DNA from: DATCHW01 sp036508135
GTDB lineage: Bacteria > Bacteroidota > Ignavibacteria > Tepidaquicellales > Tepidaquicellaceae
Direction: 5' to 3'
Assembly (NCBI GenBank): GCA_036508135.1
Contig: DATCHW010000305.1
Coordinates: forward strand, 119,944-183,943
Length of the DNA: 64,000 bases
The stretch's first letter is position 1. The number at the start of each line of letters is the position of its first letter. A program made the position numbers and the translations under genes. The notes under the pieces were generated by a model that was given only the letters and a program-made list of their open reading frames with translations, had not been told where the DNA came from and did not search any database. Below, one piece after another: positions 62,101-64,000 of this stretch.

Positions 62101-63576
62101 GAGGATCATATCGTTCATGTAACTGCAGCAAATCCAAGTTTGAACTTAGATTTAACTTGCGGTAATACGTATTCCTTTGATGTAAATTTCCCTATGACAA
62201 GAACAATAACGCTTCCTGATTATACATGCAATCCTGCAAATAGCTGCACTCCCCAATATGAGTACGAAATAATCGGGCCAAACTCCGGTAACAGTATAAG
62301 TAGACAACCCAGCAAAACTTTCACTTTGACTGCTAATGATCCTGGATTATATATTTTGAAAGGATATGTATATTGCGGTGGTATTTATTGTGATTCGTGT
62401 ATTGTTAATGTCAATTTGTCAGAAACCGGTAATTGTGACTGCTCAAATCCAAAACAGTGGGCTCAACCTAAAGTAGTAAATATATCTGATGCTGGCACAG
62501 GTGGAATATTTTATACTATGAACTGCAATGATCTATTTTCTTATGATGGACAAAGCCCGATAAATATAACTTTCCCTGACTTTATCTGTAATCCTTCAAA
62601 ATGCGAACCGCAATATTATAAATGGGAAATATTTTTTAATAATAATAATAATCCTATTGATTTTTCGTCCCAAACCAATAATTTGTTTGTACCTTTTTAC
62701 TATACTGCATACGGATATTACAGGGTTAAATTTTATGCATATTGCGGTGATAAATTTTGTGATACTATTGCAATATCAATAAATCTGACTGCGCATCCAT
62801 GTAATTGCGGCAATGACTGGGCATCAGCAACTCCAATTAAAGTTACATCAAATAACGGCAGTATTACCAATTATGCTAACGGTGGTACTGATTACTCGTT
62901 CATATCGTCAATCGATTTTTCGGGATTTCAATGTAACCCTAATACACCAAGCTGCCAACCTTATTTCACATGGGAAATTAAGAGTCGGGGCAACCTTATA
63001 ACTTCCGGGAATGGTACACATATAAACATTCCGAATAGTTTCTTTTACTCGGGGGCATATGATGTTATAGTCACACCAAACTGCAATGGTATCAATTGTA
63101 AGCAGTGTATTTTGCACCACAGAATTGGAACAATTTATGCACAAGTTAGTGATGGTATGAAAAAGGCTTCGAAATTTTTTCCGCTTGCAATTGAGGAAGA
63201 TAGTATCAAAATATATGATAAAAATATATTCTTCGCATTAACAAACATTAAAGAAATTGAAAATTACACTATAAAAGATTTGTATTCGGGTAAAGATATA
63301 GCTTTTACATATATCAAATTAAATGACAGTACAGATGGGTTTTATAAAATAAAGATTATAAATGAAATCGCGGAACTAATTGACTTTGACGGTAAAACAA
63401 TAGAAACCGGCGAAGCCAAAATAGCTGAGACAAAAAATACGACAAACCAACGTGGTATAAGAGTTACGTTAGAGCAGGATCCCGGAGGAGCATGTAGGAT
63501 TGCTTGGCCAGATAGCAAAGACCAAAAGAAACTGATTACAATTACTATTCCATATTCGGTGATGAAGATTAAATAA
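59188..63576 (+). CDS. Giant exported mosaic protein (1462 residues), unknown
   Basis: A signal peptide (YLLSLFVLTVLFSFSLNEKT) precedes a conserved head (QTVIVKLSPAPQGKLGIADL) shared with the next gene. Then come a fibronectin/Ig-like domain (LMSPSDGEKIDPKIPLTFTW), two related beta modules (MVLRKGNYKIDYSKSKFGQL and KILKKGSYGIDYMNSKYGTI), two near-identical 236-residue modules beginning CDLFEDNYDNPSLWTTVKQN (residues 499 and 735; 708 bases apart; laminin-G/lectin-like by guess), and three cysteine-paired PKD/Ig-like modules (TCNPANSCTPQYEYEII, ICNPSKCEPQYYKWEIF, QCNPNTPSCQPYFTWEI). It ends YSVMKIK without the type A sorting domain, so export or anchoring differs from its neighbours. Probably an adhesin or matrix protein. 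Confidence 0.85.
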   Translation: MRNLNRYLLSLFVLTVLFSFSLNEKTYGQTVIVKLSPAPQGKLGIADLWNVSLTNISNETYEIYLFGTLTEKSDGLIATATTTSFDLKKGTRKIKASDFPATPDVTYPSGNPKYKESLIRTGSLPPGDYEYCVYARLKSNNNGIGSDCLEQILEDMRIISLMSPSDGEKIDPKIPLTFTWMSPPLPKNTYYTLKIVEVRAGQSPEMAFKLNTSWFEKTDIKTNSFSYPKVAKPFETGNKYAWGVSFGGITSEIFTLEISNIHDSTSFKKVYMLDKMGVPGTGCEGYGVCFTAGSEPWYNGGIKSYGYVKNNNLVIEYEEERPSNNGRVPIIFDLPLHPKFSKLFGYDRMVLRKGNYKIDYSKSKFGQLVIPVYEMSPSKQCEASVKDGVVLLMSGHCDDCGDNNCMCDVHGSMDPTPIGFKSIIAFFDDDYVIIEFANELKKKTEKYEINSDIKLNKDLCEKFNIPQKILKKGSYGIDYMNSKYGTIYVKTEALETEGCDLFEDNYDNPSLWTTVKQNSNIHNANGDILVQSSQCKFINAESACDIRVWRDMGITLPDTWQADFDYKFTGIGSTSPYVGHTIFALTAGNLNAINDTRPGYDMINEKSNQDAVSVVHIYDTQPPYQYQKGLRILVKKGIDADNSEFISINENTLYSIRLERVSNNKFVLSIFSNPDRLESHLIKRICFISQYNPTQLKFLQHSNAPQGNVQRRLTGVIDNTCINNRISNDDPCSDCDLFEDNYDNPSLWTTVKQNSNIHNASGDILVLSSQCKFINAESECDIRVWRDMEITLPDKWTADFEYEYTEIGTNDPFVGHPIFALTAGNLNPINDNRPEHNMLTETSDQDAVSVVHIYDIPTNPIGLRIQVKKGKNAENSEFISINKNTLYYIRLERRSNYYFVLSVFSDLSRSEGFLVGRVCFVSQYNPKNLAFLQHSNGPQGNINRMLTGFIDNTCITNGISDIDPCCHCGNFEDHIVHVTAANPSLNLDLTCGNTYSFDVNFPMTRTITLPDYTCNPANSCTPQYEYEIIGPNSGNSISRQPSKTFTLTANDPGLYILKGYVYCGGIYCDSCIVNVNLSETGNCDCSNPKQWAQPKVVNISDAGTGGIFYTMNCNDLFSYDGQSPINITFPDFICNPSKCEPQYYKWEIFFNNNNNPIDFSSQTNNLFVPFYYTAYGYYRVKFYAYCGDKFCDTIAISINLTAHPCNCGNDWASATPIKVTSNNGSITNYANGGTDYSFISSIDFSGFQCNPNTPSCQPYFTWEIKSRGNLITSGNGTHINIPNSFFYSGAYDVIVTPNCNGINCKQCILHHRIGTIYAQVSDGMKKASKFFPLAIEEDSIKIYDKNIFFALTNIKEIENYTIKDLYSGKDIAFTYIKLNDSTDGFYKIKIINEIAELIDFDGKTIETGEAKIAETKNTTNQRGIRVTLEQDPGGACRIAWPDSKDQKKLITITIPYSVMKIK

Positions 63577-63646
63577 TAAGTGAGATGATTTTTATATAAA
63601 ATAAATACGAAATGGCAATTTAGTAAACAGAAAAAATAAACTTAAT

Positions 63647-63678
63647 ATGTTATCAGGGGTGAATACTCCTGATAACAT
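63647..63678 (+). terminator. Hairpin between the two mosaic-protein genes
   Basis: atgttatcagg ggtgaatact cctgataacat: a perfect 11-base stem 70 bases after the stop, followed by aattt. Likely 3' end of the 1462-residue gene's mRNA, though the T tract is short. Confidence 0.6.
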
Positions 63679-63709
63679 AATTTAAAAGATGTATTGTTAA
63701 CTTAAAAAA

Positions 63710-64000
63710 ATGAAAAACAAAACATTACTTGTTTCACTCATTATCATTTTATTTTCTACATTTTCTTACGGGCAAACAGTGATTGTAAAACTCTCACCTG
63801 CCCCGCAGGGTAAACTGGGTGTTGCTGATTTATGGAATGTCTCTCTTACTAATGCTTCAAATGAAACATACGAGATTTATCTATACGGAACTCTCACGGA
63901 AAAAAGTGAAGGTCTTATTGCAACAGCAACAACGTCAAGCTTTGATCTAAAAAAAGGTACCAGGAAGATTAAAGCAAGTGATTTCCCGGCAACACCTGAT
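63710..64000 (+). CDS. Paralogue of the giant mosaic protein (5' part only)
   Basis: 97 codons before the window ends. Signal peptide (KTLLVSLIIILFSTFSYG) different from that of the gene before, followed by QTVIVKLSPAPQGKLGVADL and a further 56 residues that match residues 29-104 of the preceding protein with only about six substitutions; the DNA is equally similar. The rest of the gene is outside the window, so it is unknown whether the body differs. Confidence 0.88.
   Translation, partial: MKNKTLLVSLIIILFSTFSYGQTVIVKLSPAPQGKLGVADLWNVSLTNASNETYEIYLYGTLTEKSEGLIATATTSSFDLKKGTRKIKASDFPATPD

Noticed and set aside
63601..63709. Riboswitch before the last gene
   Set aside because: Only a single hairpin with short loop was seen, better explained as the 3' end of the preceding gene's transcript.

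Overview
The window looks like a piece of chromosome from an AT-rich member of the Bacteroidota/Ignavibacteriota (FCB) group, most like Ignavibacteria. The main evidence is four secreted proteins ending in a type IX secretion (T9SS type A) C-terminal sorting domain of the 'YPNPFNP...VYDILG...FPSGVYFYRL...KKMVLIK' kind. Other support comes from two-component-propeller sensor kinases, DUF1573 and DUF4159 proteins, and few clear Shine-Dalgarno sequences. Intergenic DNA is full of small palindromic repeats. I saw no rRNA, convincing tRNA, CRISPR array, prophage or intact transposase. The species assignment is an inference.

Layout. 1-3.2 kb (minus): end-truncated rho, a NUDIX hydrolase and an NADP-type isocitrate dehydrogenase. 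3.2-6.5 kb: a lipoprotein, a HigB/HigA-like toxin-antitoxin pair, a 79-bp MITE-like element with 9-bp target duplications, and a DUF1311 protein, embedded in repeat DNA. 6.5-12.6 kb (plus): a full SUF iron-sulfur assembly operon, sufB-C-D-S-E-T, preceded by a palindrome matching the core of an IscR type 1 site. 12.7-15.5 kb: pterin carbinolamine dehydratase, a second, Thermus-type isocitrate dehydrogenase, and an RNase H with an unfamiliar N-terminal domain. 15.9-18.5 kb: a large T9SS-exported beta-propeller protein. 18.8-23.4 kb (minus): a decaying region with a frameshifted methyltransferase and an Hmc/Cbc-like membrane redox module. In that module the iron-sulfur and NrfD-type subunits carry frameshifts, but the 13-site multiheme cytochrome is open. 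23.7-27.8 kb: a cupin, small unknowns, a large family protein of unknown function, and a secreted protein of six 24-residue repeats.

27.9-34.1 kb (minus): an arsenic resistance operon, arsR-arsM-CMD-arsC-Trx-arsP-acr3-arsF-Trx-Trx lipoprotein-ccdA. It combines reduction, methylation and efflux with an apparent thiol-disulfide relay across the membrane. 34.3-38.7 kb (minus): kbl, an acyl carrier protein, a zinc alcohol dehydrogenase and an acetyl-CoA synthetase. 38.7-46.7 kb: a hybrid histidine kinase, a DUF4159 protein, a nucleotidyltransferase pair, ispH, a glutaryl-CoA dehydrogenase-like enzyme and hflX. 47.1-50.9 kb: a LytTR response regulator translationally coupled to a propeller-type sensor kinase. 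50.9-51.6 kb: a 138-bp tandem repeat array. 51.9-64 kb (plus): a secreted-protein island with three T9SS cargo genes, one orphan sorting-domain fragment, a DUF1573 protein, a 1462-residue mosaic protein and the start of its paralogue.

The strongest unusual signals concern how this genome shuffles secreted-protein ends and repeats. Two distant T9SS genes share sorting domain, stop-codon hairpin and a 50-bp terminal palindrome. A headless sorting-domain remnant sits right after one of those palindromes. Two dispersed repeats appear to have been absorbed in frame into another sorting domain. The last two genes share a near-identical mature N-terminus behind different signal peptides. Frameshift calls could be assembly errors and cannot be settled from the sequence alone.
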